Assembly: GCA_021780935.1 (NCBI GenBank)
Contig: JAJXXT010000007.1
Location: 1 to 16,102 of the forward strand
DNA from: Pseudomonadota bacterium
GTDB taxonomy: Bacteria > Pseudomonadota > Alphaproteobacteria > Acetobacterales > Acetobacteraceae
DNA: 16,102 nt
Direction: 5' to 3'
Made by a program: the position numbers and the translations under genes. The number at the start of each line of letters is the position of its first letter. The stretch's first letter is position 1. Positions 1 through 6,796 of this stretch are shown here, piece after piece. Below the pieces are notes generated by a model. It ran no database searches. It saw nothing but the letters and a program-made list of their open reading frames with translations, and had not been told where the DNA came from.

Positions 1-355
1 CGATCGGGTGATAGATGGCGGCGAACAGGCCGGCGGCGGCGAGGGTGAGCGCAAGCAGCGCCGGGGTGGGGGCCAACGCGGTCAGGGCGAGCGAGGTCCC
101 GGTGCCGAGGAAGAAGGCCGCCATCAACGTCCGCCGTCCGAGCCGGGCGGCGAGCCAGCCCTGCGGCAGCGAGAACAGGCCGTAGAGCACGAACATGCCG
201 GTGGAGAGCGCGACGATGCGGCCGTAATCGGTGCCGAACGCGCCGTGACGCGTCACCATCATCAACACCGCGGTTGGCAGGATGAGCAGGCTGTAATGCG
301 TCAGACCATGGGCAGCGTTGATCAACGCCACCTGCGCGCGCGCGGCCGATGCCAT
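1..355 (-). CDS. MFS transporter, N-terminal part (3' end lies outside the window)
   Basis: The first 118 codons are visible, reading leftward from an ATG at 355. An ideal AGGAGG ribosome site (362-367) sits six bases upstream, so this start is firm. The protein begins MASAARAQVALINAAHGL and shows about four hydrophobic segments (near residues 10-34, 47-65, 77-96 and 98-118). Between the second and third is LAARLGRRTLM, which fits the loop 2-3 'motif A' of the major facilitator superfamily. The visible part ends in LFAAIYHPI, similar to the segment of fosmidomycin-resistance-like and related MFS members. Its role would be proton-driven transport of a small molecule across the inner membrane; the substrate cannot be read. 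The gene is divergent from the sdh operon and shares a 181-bp upstream region with it. It could be a sugar-phosphate or drug exporter; only the superfamily is secure. Confidence 0.85.
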   Translation of the reverse strand, partial: MASAARAQVALINAAHGLTHYSLLILPTAVLMMVTRHGAFGTDYGRIVALSTGMFVLYGLFSLPQGWLAARLGRRTLMAAFFLGTGTSLALTALAPTPALLALTLAAAGLFAAIYHPI

Positions 356-361
356 GGCAAA

Positions 362-367
362 CCTCCT
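362..367 (-). promoter_or_regulatory. Shine-Dalgarno site of the MFS gene
   Basis: On the minus strand this reads AGGAGG, six bases from the ATG at 355. It decides the start of the MFS gene, whose stop codon is not in the window. Confidence 0.85.
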
Positions 368-397
368 GAGCCCCGTCGCCGATGCTTCCAGCGTGTC

Positions 398-403
398 AGT
401 ATA
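398..403 (-). promoter_or_regulatory. possible -10 box (TATACT) for the MFS gene
   Basis: TATACT on the minus strand matches five of six positions of the sigma-70 -10 consensus and lies about 45 bases before the MFS start. No convincing -35 box is seen 16-18 bases further upstream, so this is only a candidate. Confidence 0.3.
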
Positions 404-471
404 AGGCGGATTGGTCTTCTGTGCAGCCGCGCCGCGAGCGCCGCAGGGCTGCGCCAGGAGCCGGGGGCGCG

Positions 472-500
472 TTGACCCTGCGCGGGGCGGGGTCTATGCA
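472..500 (+). promoter_or_regulatory. probable sigma-70-type promoter of the sdh operon
   Basis: TTGACC (472-477), a 17-base spacer, and TATGCA (495-500) lie 36 bases before the sdhC start at 537. The -35 box matches five of six consensus bases and the spacing is optimal. The boxes fall inside the longest possible sdhC reading frame (from 411), which argues that translation really starts at 537 (or 525). No operator was recognised. Confidence 0.6.
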
Positions 501-536
501 ACCAAGGCATTGGCCGCGACGGAAATGGGAGCCTCG

Positions 537-968
537 ATGCAGGACGCACGTGAAGCGTTGATGGTGCAGCGGCGCAGCGACGGAACGGTGACGCGTCGTC
601 CGCTTTCCCCCCATCTTCAGGTCTACCGGCCGCAGATCACCTCGGTCCTGTCGGTCCTGCACCGTGGAACCGGCATCGCGCTGGCGGCCGGCACGCTGCT
701 GCTGGTCGCCTGGCTGGTGGCCGCGGCCAGCTCGCCGGCGGCCTATCGCGGCGTCGCCGGCTTCGTCGGCTCGCCATTCGGGCTGCTGTTGCTGTTCGGC
801 TGGTCCGTGGCGCTGATCTATCATCTGCTGAACGGCATCCGCCATCTGGTCTGGGATGCCGGGCTGGGCTTCGAGAAGGGCGAGTATCATCGCTCCGGCT
901 GGGCGGTGGTCATCGCTACCGGCGCGCTCACCGTCGTGGTCTGGCTCGTCGGCCTGATCGCCTGGTGA
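537..968 (+). CDS. sdhC: succinate dehydrogenase cytochrome b556 subunit (SdhC)
   Basis: This is the first of two membrane anchors of respiratory complex II; it helps bind heme b and ubiquinone in the inner membrane. The 143-residue protein has the family signature RPLSPHLQVYR (21-31), then SVLHRGTGI (39-47), whose Ser39 and Arg43 match the quinone-site Ser/Arg of E. coli SdhC. YHLLNGIRHLVWD (95-107) follows, where His96 aligns with the axial heme ligand. Three membrane helices are visible (about 46-64, 81-105, 122-142). The start at 537 is chosen because GGGAG precedes it at workable spacing and because the length fits the family (125-145); ATG 525 is an alternative. sdhD begins ten bases after the stop, in the same operon. 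Confidence 0.93.
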   Translation: MQDAREALMVQRRSDGTVTRRPLSPHLQVYRPQITSVLSVLHRGTGIALAAGTLLLVAWLVAAASSPAAYRGVAGFVGSPFGLLLLFGWSVALIYHLLNGIRHLVWDAGLGFEKGEYHRSGWAVVIATGALTVVVWLVGLIAW

Positions 969-978
969 GGAGAGAGCA

Positions 979-1380
979 ATGGCTGGAAAGGACAGCGACC
1001 AGGTCCGGACGATGCGCTCGCCACTCGGGCGGGTGCGCGGGCTCGGGGCGGCGCGCAGCGGTGTGGCGCACTGGTGGGCGCAGCGGCTGACGGCGCTGGC
1101 GCTGGTGCCGCTTTCGCTTTGGTTCATCGGTTCGATCATCGCGCTCGCCGGGGCCGACCAGGCGGCGGCGGCCCACTGGGCCGGGCACACCGTGAACGCG
1201 GTGCTGCTGCTCTGCCTGGTGCTGGCGACCTTCTATCACATGCAACTCGGCTTGCAGGTTGTGATCGAGGACTACATCCATACCGAACCGTCACGGCTCG
1301 CGGCGCTGCTGGCGACGAAATCCGTCGTCATGCTGCTGGCGCTCGCGGCGCTGATCTCGGTTCTCCGCCTCGCCCTCTGA
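979..1380 (+). CDS. sdhD: succinate dehydrogenase membrane anchor subunit (SdhD)
   Basis: This is the second membrane anchor of complex II, 133 residues. The N-terminus carries RVRGLGAARSGVAHWWAQR (18-36), the conserved 'RGLGSA..G..HWW.QR.TA' block of alphaproteobacterial SdhD. Three hydrophobic helices follow (about 37-57, 69-93, 108-130). YHMQLGLQVVIEDY (86-99) holds the probable heme-ligand His87 and the Asp98-Tyr99 pair that matches the quinone-pocket Asp-Tyr of E. coli SdhD. GGAGAGAG directly before the ATG is a good ribosome site. The gene follows sdhC by ten bases; a 57-base gap without an evident promoter separates it from sdhA. Confidence 0.93.
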   Translation: MAGKDSDQVRTMRSPLGRVRGLGAARSGVAHWWAQRLTALALVPLSLWFIGSIIALAGADQAAAAHWAGHTVNAVLLLCLVLATFYHMQLGLQVVIEDYIHTEPSRLAALLATKSVVMLLALAALISVLRLAL

Positions 1381-1437
1381 GGGGATCCCGGGGCGAGCCC
1401 GCCCTGCCCTTCACTGCCGCCTTGCAACGGACGGATC

Positions 1438-3246
1438 ATGAACGCCATCACCCTCCCCGCCTCCCGCGCCTACAACGTCGTCGATCACACCTATGATGTC
1501 GTCGTCGTCGGCGCCGGCGGCGCCGGGCTGCGCGCCACCCTCGGCATGGGCGCCGCCGGGCTCAAGACGGCCTGCATCACCAAGGTCTTCCCCACCCGCA
1601 GCCACACCGTCGCGGCGCAGGGCGGCATCGGCGCCGCCCTCGGCAACATGGGCGAGGATGATTGGCGCTGGCACATGTACGACACCGTGAAGGGCTCGGA
1701 CTGGCTCGGTGACCAGGACGCGATCGAGTATATGTGCCGCGAGGCGATCCCCGCGGTCCACGAACTCGAGCATTTCGGCGTTCCCTTCAGCCGCACCGAG
1801 GACGGGCGCATCTATCAGCGCCCCTTCGGCGGGCACATGAAGGAATTCGGCAAGACCCCGGCGCTGCGCGCCTGCGCCGCCGCCGACCGCACCGGCCACG
1901 CCATCCTGCACACGCTCTATCAGCAGAGCCTCAAGCACGAGGTGGAATTCTTCGTCGAGTATTTCGCCCTCGACCTGATCATGGACGAGGGCGCCTGCCG
2001 CGGCGTCATCGCCTGGTGCCTGGAGGACGGCTCGATCCACCGCTTCCGCGCCCAGAGCGTCGTGCTCGCCACCGGGGGCTATGGCCGGGCTTTCCTCTCC
2101 TGCACCTCCGCCCACACCTGCACCGGCGACGGCGGCGGCATGGTGCTGCGCGCCGGGTTGCCGCTGCAGGACATGGAGTTCGTCCAGTTCCACCCGACCG
2201 GCATCTTCCCCGCCGGGTGCCTGATCACCGAAGGGGCCCGCGGCGAGGGCGGCTACCTCACCAACAGCGAGGGCGAGCGCTTCATGGAGCGCTACGCGCC
2301 CACCGCGAAGGACCTCGCCTCGCGCGACGTCGTCTCGCGCTCGATGACCATCGAGATCAACGAGGGCCGCGGCACCGGGCCGAACAAGGACCATATCCTG
2401 CTGCATCTCGAGCATCTCGGCGCGGACCTGCTGCATGAGCGCCTGCCCGGCATCTCGGAGACGGCGAAAGTGTTCGCCGGCGTCGATGTCACCAAGGCGC
2501 CGATCCCGGTCCTGCCGACCGTGCACTACAACATGGGCGGCGTGCCGACGAACATCCATGGCGAGGTGCTGCGCCCGACGCCCCAGGATCCCGACGCCGT
2601 GGTTCCGGGGCTGATGGCGATCGGCGAGGCCGCCTGCGTCTCGGTGCATGGCGCCAACCGGCTCGGTACCAACTCGCTGCTCGACATCGTCGTCTTCGGC
2701 CGCGCCGCGGCGCTGCGCGCGGCGGAAGTGGTGCGCCCCGGTGCCAGCCAGGCACCGCTCCCGGCCCGCGCCGGCGAGGCGACGCTGGATCGGTTCGATC
2801 GCACCCGGCACGCCAAGGGCGGAACCCGCATCGCCGACCTGCGGCTGGACATGCAGCGCACCATGCAGTCCCACGCGGCGGTGTTCCGCACCAGCGCGAG
2901 CCTCAAGGACGGCGTGACGAAAATGTCCCAGGTCTGGAAGGGACTGGACGACATCGCCGTCAGCGACCACAGCCTGATCTGGAACTCCGACCTCATGGAG
3001 GCGCTGGAGTTGCACAACCTGATGGGCAACGCCCTCACCACCATCACCGGCGCGGAGGCCCGCCACGAGAGCCGCGGCGCCCACGCGCATGACGATTTCC
3101 CGAACCGCGACGACGCCAACTGGATGAAGCACACGCTGGCCTGGTGCGGCGAGGACGGCGCGGTGCGGCTCGACTATCGCGGGGTCAAGATGCGCACCCT
3201 GACCAACGAGGTCTCCGTCTTCCCGCCGCAGAAGCGCGTGTACTGA
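1438..3246 (+). CDS. sdhA: succinate dehydrogenase flavoprotein subunit (SdhA)
   Basis: This is the catalytic subunit of complex II, oxidising succinate to fumarate at the cytoplasmic face with covalently bound FAD. The 602 residues are the normal length. GAGGAG (25-30) is the dinucleotide-binding loop. [11 protein letters not shown] (53-63) carries His56, the covalent FAD attachment site. HPTGI (252-256), Arg296 in ASRDVVSR, His363 in HYNMGG, and Arg408 in [11 protein letters not shown] match the substrate and proton-transfer residues of E. coli SdhA (His242, Arg286, His354, Arg399). The protein ends in PPQKRVY, close to the usual 'PP..R.Y' tail. The start has only a weak ribosome site (ACGGAC); no other in-frame ATG before the FAD loop is plausible. 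All key residues are present, so it should be active. Confidence 0.98.
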   Translation: MNAITLPASRAYNVVDHTYDVVVVGAGGAGLRATLGMGAAGLKTACITKVFPTRSHTVAAQGGIGAALGNMGEDDWRWHMYDTVKGSDWLGDQDAIEYMCREAIPAVHELEHFGVPFSRTEDGRIYQRPFGGHMKEFGKTPALRACAAADRTGHAILHTLYQQSLKHEVEFFVEYFALDLIMDEGACRGVIAWCLEDGSIHRFRAQSVVLATGGYGRAFLSCTSAHTCTGDGGGMVLRAGLPLQDMEFVQFHPTGIFPAGCLITEGARGEGGYLTNSEGERFMERYAPTAKDLASRDVVSRSMTIEINEGRGTGPNKDHILLHLEHLGADLLHERLPGISETAKVFAGVDVTKAPIPVLPTVHYNMGGVPTNIHGEVLRPTPQDPDAVVPGLMAIGEAACVSVHGANRLGTNSLLDIVVFGRAAALRAAEVVRPGASQAPLPARAGEATLDRFDRTRHAKGGTRIADLRLDMQRTMQSHAAVFRTSASLKDGVTKMSQVWKGLDDIAVSDHSLIWNSDLMEALELHNLMGNALTTITGAEARHESRGAHAHDDFPNRDDANWMKHTLAWCGEDGAVRLDYRGVKMRTLTNEVSVFPPQKRVY

Positions 3247-3259
3247 GCCGCCGCGCACC

Positions 3260-3523
3260 ATGGGAATGCTCATGCTCCCGTTCCTGCTCGTCATCCTCAT
3301 CGTCGGTGCCGTCGCCGGATGGCTCGCGGGCCTGATCGTCCAGGGGCGCGGGTTCGGGCTGTTCGGCGACATCGTCGTCGGCATTCTCGGCGCGTTCGTC
3401 GGCAGCTTCGTTCTCCACGCGCTGGGCATTTTCATCATCGGCGGCCTGATCGGGGCGATCGTCGGCGCCACCCTCGGCGCCGTCATCCTGCTGCTGATCA
3501 TCGGCGTGCTGCGCCGGGTATGA
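3260..3523 (+). CDS. GlsB/YeaQ/YmgE family small membrane protein
   Basis: An 87-residue, almost wholly hydrophobic protein with three predicted membrane helices (about 5-25, 34-56, 60-84). The first helix ends in [33 protein letters not shown] comes next, and [20 protein letters not shown] later. This glycine-patterned layout is that of the YeaQ/YmgE/'transglycosylase-associated' family, often induced by stress but without a proven biochemical role. It starts 13 bases after the sdhA stop and ends 55 bases before sdhB, so it is very likely co-transcribed with complex II. No clear ribosome site is seen; ATGs at 3266 and 3272 are alternative starts. A membrane protein unrelated to complex II in this position is unusual. 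Family assignment is good; function is unknown. Confidence 0.85.
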   Translation: MGMLMLPFLLVILIVGAVAGWLAGLIVQGRGFGLFGDIVVGILGAFVGSFVLHALGIFIIGGLIGAIVGATLGAVILLLIIGVLRRV

Positions 3524-3578
3524 GCCGCTCGCACCGCCCACGCGCGCATCGGGTCCCCTGAGCAAGCAGGAAGAATTC

Positions 3579-4361
3579 ATGGCCACCTTCACACTGCCCG
3601 CCAACAGCCGCATCGGCAAAGGCAAGACCTTCAAGGCCCCGCCGGGTGCCAGGAGGATCAAGGAATTCCGTGTCTATCGCTGGGATCCCGATGACGGGCA
3701 GACGCCGCACATCGATACCTACGAGATCGACCTCGACACTTGCGGGCCGATGGTTCTCGATGCCCTGATCAAGATCAAGAACGAAACGGATTCCACACTC
3801 ACCTTCCGCCGCTCCTGCCGCGAGGGCATCTGCGGCAGCTGCGCGATGAACATCGACGGCACCAACACCCTCGCCTGCCTCAAGCCGATCGAGGAGGTGA
3901 AGGACGCCGTCGCCATCAATCCGCTGCCGCACATGCCGGTGGTGAAGGATCTGGTCCCGGACCTGACGCAGCCCTACGCCCAACTGCGCGCGATCGAGCC
4001 GTGGCTGAAATCCGACACCCCGCCTCCGCCGGATGCCGAACGGCGACAGAGCCGCGAGGAGCGCGCCGCGCTCGACGGGCTGTGGGAGTGCATCCTCTGC
4101 TTCTGCTGCTCGACCGCCTGCCCGAGCTACTGGTGGAACGGCGACCGCTATCTCGGCCCCGCGGTGCTGCTCGCCGCCTATCGCTGGATCGCCGATTCCC
4201 GCGACGAGTCCACCGGCGAGCGGCTGGATGCGCTCGAAGATCCGTTCAAGCTCTACCGCTGCCACACGATCATGAACTGCACCGAGACCTGTCCGAAGGG
4301 CCTCAACCCCGCCAAGGCCATCGCCGAGATCAAGAAGAAGCTGGTCGAGCGGCAGGTGTGA
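3579..4361 (+). CDS. sdhB: succinate dehydrogenase iron-sulfur subunit (SdhB)
   Basis: This subunit carries electrons from the SdhA flavin to the quinone site through three iron-sulfur clusters. The 260 residues contain the [2Fe-2S] ligands Cys80, Cys85, Cys88 and Cys100 ([10 protein letters not shown], then TLAC). Next come the [4Fe-4S] motif [12 protein letters not shown] (171-182), followed by [13 protein letters not shown], and the [3Fe-4S]/[4Fe-4S] set in [17 protein letters not shown] (228-244). All ligands are intact. Trp134/135-region and SYWW residues near the clusters fit the family's quinone pocket. AGGAAG (3569-3574) before the ATG is a good ribosome site. The stop codon overlaps the start of the next gene (GTGA, 4358-4361). 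Confidence 0.98.
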   Translation: MATFTLPANSRIGKGKTFKAPPGARRIKEFRVYRWDPDDGQTPHIDTYEIDLDTCGPMVLDALIKIKNETDSTLTFRRSCREGICGSCAMNIDGTNTLACLKPIEEVKDAVAINPLPHMPVVKDLVPDLTQPYAQLRAIEPWLKSDTPPPPDAERRQSREERAALDGLWECILCFCCSTACPSYWWNGDRYLGPAVLLAAYRWIADSRDESTGERLDALEDPFKLYRCHTIMNCTETCPKGLNPAKAIAEIKKKLVERQV

Positions 4362-5053
4362 TCGCCGGCGCCGAGCGCGACACGCGGCAGCCTCCGCTCG
4401 GGCCGCCGCCGCTCGGCCCCTGGCTCGACAGCCTGCTCGTCGATCACGCCTTCCTCCGCCTCGGCTGGCATAATTTCGCCGCTGTCTCGCCCGGTCGGCT
4501 GTACCGCTCGAACCACCCCACGCCGGCCCGGCTCGCCGCCCTCGTGCGGCGCTACGGTATCCGCACGGTGATCAATCTGCGCGGCGAGCGGCCCTATCGC
4601 GGCCGCTTGTCCGGCAGCAATCTGCTCAGCGAGACGGCGGCGGCCCGGCTCGGGCTCACGCATATCTACGCGCCTTTCGAGAGCCGCGGCGCACCGCATC
4701 GCGAGCGCATCCTGCGCCTGGCCGGGATTTTCCGCGACATGGAGGAGCCGGCGCTGATCCACTGCAAGTCCGGCGCCGACCGCGCAGGGCTCGCGGCGGG
4801 GCTGTTCCTGCTCCTCAACGGCGCCGACAGCGCCGCGGCGGCGCGGCAACTCTCCTGGCGCCATCTGCATCTCCGCCATTCGCCGACGGGCGTGCTGGAT
4901 GCGTTCTTCCGCCTCTACGCCGAAACCGGCGAAGGCCGCATCGGTTTCCTGGACTGGGTCGCGCGGGACTATGACGAGGAGGCGCTGCGCCGGCGCTTCC
5001 ACGCCGGACCGCTGGCGCGGTTCATCAACGACCGGCTGCTGTCTCGGGAATGA
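4358..5053 (+). CDS. cysteine-based (dual-specificity/tyrosine-type) phosphatase
   Basis: A 231-residue protein with the phosphatase signature HCKSGADR (135-142): Cys136 would be the nucleophile and Arg142 the phosphate-binding residue. Upstream, [15 protein letters not shown] (45-59) and [12 protein letters not shown] (66-77) match the fold of small bacterial dual-specificity phosphatases such as the TpbA-like group. No signal peptide or membrane helix is seen, so it should be cytoplasmic; the substrate (phosphoprotein, phospholipid or small phosphate ester) is unknown. The GTG start at 4358 overlaps the sdhB stop by four bases, a typical translational-coupling junction, so it is probably the last gene of the sdh operon. 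An earlier start would lie inside sdhB in another frame. Its 3' end overlaps the convergent ampG-like gene by 29 bases. Confidence 0.85.
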   Translation: MIAGAERDTRQPPLGPPPLGPWLDSLLVDHAFLRLGWHNFAAVSPGRLYRSNHPTPARLAALVRRYGIRTVINLRGERPYRGRLSGSNLLSETAAARLGLTHIYAPFESRGAPHRERILRLAGIFRDMEEPALIHCKSGADRAGLAAGLFLLLNGADSAAAARQLSWRHLHLRHSPTGVLDAFFRLYAETGEGRIGFLDWVARDYDEEALRRRFHAGPLARFINDRLLSRE

Positions 5054-6326
5054 CGCCGCGATCGCGGGCGATCAGGTAGAGCATGACCAGCATCGCCGGC
5101 AGCGAGGCGAACATCGAAACGGCGTAGAACAGTTTCCACCCCAGCGCGGCGGCGAGAAAGCCGGACAGGCCGCCGAGGGTGCGCACCGCCAGCGCGGCGA
5201 GCGAGGAAAGCAGCGCATACTGGCTGGCGGCGTGGGACGGGGAGCAGAGGCTGGACAGGAACGCGAGGAACGCCGCATCCGCCAGGCCCTCGGCCAGCGC
5301 CTCGCTCATCGTGGTCAGGAACAGCACATGGCGTTCGCCGGCGGCGTAGGCCAGCACGAGGTACATGGCCATCGCCGCCATCTGCACGAAGCCGGTGATG
5401 ACCAGCGCGCGGCGGATGCCGAGTCGCGCCACCAGCCAGCCGCCGAGCGTGATGCCGGCCAGCGTCGCCGCCAGTGAGATCGGCCCGTTGGCCACCGCGA
5501 CCGCGGCGCGATCGAAGCCGAGCGCGCGATAGAACGGTGCCAGCATGATCCCGGCCAGCGCCTCGCCGAGCTTGAACAGCGCCACAAAGGCCAGGATCGC
5601 CGCGGCGTTCGGCCGCCGCAGCAGCTCCCGCAAGGGCGCGGCCAAGGCCAGGCGGAGCTGGGCCAGCAGCCCCCGCCCCCGCCCGAGCGGCGGCGGTGGC
5701 GGCTCCGGCGCGGCCAGGGTGGCGAGCAGACCGAGGCCAGCGAGGCCGGCCATCACCAGCAGCGCGCCATGCCAGCCGAGCGTGTCGGCCAGCTTGATCG
5801 CGGCCGCGCCCGAAATCAGCAGCGCCAGCCGGTAGCCCCAGACATAGGCGGCCAGCGCCGCTCCCTGCAGCGAAGGCGGGAACATTTCGATCCGCCAGGC
5901 ATCGACGACGATGTCCTGGCTGGCCGAGAGGAAGGCGACGCCCATGGCCGCGACGACGGTCACCAGCGGGGCGTGCCTTGGGTCCGACAGCGCCAGGACC
6001 ACGCACGCGGCGGCGAGCGCAGGCTGCACCGCGGCAAGCCAGCCGCGACGGCGGCCGAGGCGACGCAATCCGCCTGGCGGCAGAAACCGGTCGAGGGCCG
6101 GAGCCCAGAGGAATTTCAGGGTATAGGCCAGCCCGATCGAGGCTGAGAGTCCGATCGCGCCGAGCGAAAGGCCGGTCTCGCTCATCCATTGGCGCAGCGT
6201 GAAGCCGGAGAGCGGAAGCGGCAGGCCACAGGCAAAACCCAGCGCCGCCATCAGCCAAAGCTGGCGCCGGAAGCTTGGATCTGCCTGGTGGGTCGGCAGG
6301 AGGGGCAAGATGCGACTGCCCGGCAA
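5025..6326 (-). CDS. ampG: AmpG-family MFS permease (muropeptide importer)
   Basis: This is a predicted inner-membrane importer of anhydro-muropeptides for cell-wall recycling. The 433-residue frame shows about twelve hydrophobic segments. ALGFACGLPLPLSGFTLRQWM (28-48) matches the AmpG first helix, and SQDIVVDAWRIE (136-147) is the family's hallmark (E. coli has SQDIVFDAW). FLWAPALDRF after the second helix and SEALAEGLADAAFLAFLSSLC late in the protein also fit. The start is uncertain: the TTG at 6326 lies inside a strong hairpin (6312-6347). The TTG at 6308 would give 427 residues; the ATG at 6251 would cut into helix 1. No ampD or ampC lies nearby. It converges with the phosphatase gene and overlaps it by 29 bases. 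Confidence 0.88.
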   Translation of the reverse strand: MPGSRILPLLPTHQADPSFRRQLWLMAALGFACGLPLPLSGFTLRQWMSETGLSLGAIGLSASIGLAYTLKFLWAPALDRFLPPGGLRRLGRRRGWLAAVQPALAAACVVLALSDPRHAPLVTVVAAMGVAFLSASQDIVVDAWRIEMFPPSLQGAALAAYVWGYRLALLISGAAAIKLADTLGWHGALLVMAGLAGLGLLATLAAPEPPPPPLGRGRGLLAQLRLALAAPLRELLRRPNAAAILAFVALFKLGEALAGIMLAPFYRALGFDRAAVAVANGPISLAATLAGITLGGWLVARLGIRRALVITGFVQMAAMAMYLVLAYAAGERHVLFLTTMSEALAEGLADAAFLAFLSSLCSPSHAASQYALLSSLAALAVRTLGGLSGFLAAALGWKLFYAVSMFASLPAMLVMLYLIARDRGVIPETAAGR

Positions 6327-6347
6327 GCGGCGCTTGCGGGCAGTCGC
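6312..6347 (-). terminator. strong hairpin, probable terminator of the small secreted-protein gene
   Basis: On the minus strand the arms are GCGACTGCCCGCAAGC and GCTTGCCGGGCAGTCGC, which pair over 16 bp with one bulged base and a 3-base loop. It begins 12 bases after the stop of the gene ending at 6360. The tail that follows (ATCTTGCCCC) is poor in T, so termination may be partial. The longest ampG start codon falls inside this stem. Confidence 0.6.
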
Positions 6348-6359
6348 GCGTCGAGCTGG

Positions 6360-6629
6360 CTACTTCGTGGTGCCGGCAGCCGGAGCGGCCGGAGCAGCGG
6401 CGGGAGCGGACGCGGCCGGGGCGCCCTTCTTCGTGCTCATCTTCTTCTTGTGGGTCTTCTTCTTCTGATGCTGCCGCTCCTGCTTTTCCATCTGGTTGGC
6501 AGGCGTCGTCGTGTCCTGGGCGACCTGGAACGGGGCAGCCACGGTCGCGGCGAGCACCGGCGCGCCGCCGGGGAGCAGCAGTCCGGCGACTACGGCCGCC
6601 AGGGCCAGCGAGCGGCTTGTGATACGCAT
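6360..6629 (-). CDS. small secreted Lys/Gln/Ala-rich protein, Asr-like in composition
   Basis: An 89-residue protein. It starts MRITSRSLALAAVVAGLLL, a textbook signal peptide with probable cleavage near GGAPVLA-A (about residue 28). The mature part has a short Thr/Gln stretch, then a strongly basic block (KQERQHQKKKTHKKK, and MSTKK, about 52-68), then an Ala/Pro tail (APAASAPAAAPAAPAAG). It has no cysteines and no recognisable domain. The composition resembles acid-shock protein Asr and similar periplasmic polycationic proteins, but low complexity makes homology unproven. The start is chosen because GGAG lies seven bases upstream of the ATG at 6629; the ATG at 6641 is less well placed. Its own promoter may lie at 6717-6746, and a strong hairpin follows it. 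Confidence 0.7.
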   Translation of the reverse strand: MRITSRSLALAAVVAGLLLPGGAPVLAATVAAPFQVAQDTTTPANQMEKQERQHQKKKTHKKKMSTKKGAPAASAPAAAPAAPAAGTTK

Positions 6630-6716
6630 GCGAATCTCCATCGAGTTTCTGGTCGGGGGGCAGGCACAAGCGTCACGCGCCGGCGGGGATCGCCTGTCAT
6701 GAACTTGCGAAAACAT

Positions 6717-6746
6717 CTTCTAGGGCATTGATTACCTATTCCGCAA
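6717..6746 (-). promoter_or_regulatory. weak candidate promoter for the small secreted-protein gene
   Basis: On the minus strand, TTGCGG (6746-6741), an 18-base spacer and TAGAAG (6722-6717) give three and four consensus matches. They lie about 90 bases before the start at 6629, in a locally AT-richer stretch. Evidence is weak. Confidence 0.25.
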
Positions 6747-6750
6747 CACC

Positions 6751-6774
6751 CAGCACCGCAAAGCCACGATGCTG
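6751..6774 (-). terminator. possible terminator hairpin after typA
   Basis: On the minus strand CAGCATCG and CGGTGCTG form an 8-bp stem (one G-U pair) with an 8-base loop, 22 bases after the typA stop. There is no T-run, so an intrinsic terminator is uncertain. Confidence 0.3.
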
Positions 6775-6796
6775 CCGCGATTGCGTTGCAGATCGG

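Noticed and set aside
411..536. Earlier start for sdhC giving 185 residues
   Set aside because: The extra N-terminus is Arg/Ala-rich with no family match, and the likely promoter (472-500) lies inside it.
1411..3549. A 712-codon minus-strand frame
   Set aside because: It is antisense to sdhA and the YeaQ-like gene, low in hydrophobic order and without motifs, whereas sdhA shows every catalytic residue.
3740..4357. Longer form of the phosphatase reading through sdhB
   Set aside because: This part is out of frame with SdhB, whose cluster ligands are intact, and its translation is Arg-rich shadow sequence.
4969..6669. A 566-codon minus-strand frame over ampG and the small gene
   Set aside because: It is a frame-shifted shadow, Arg/Gly/Pro-rich, while the AmpG frame shows twelve helices and the SQDIVVDAW motif.
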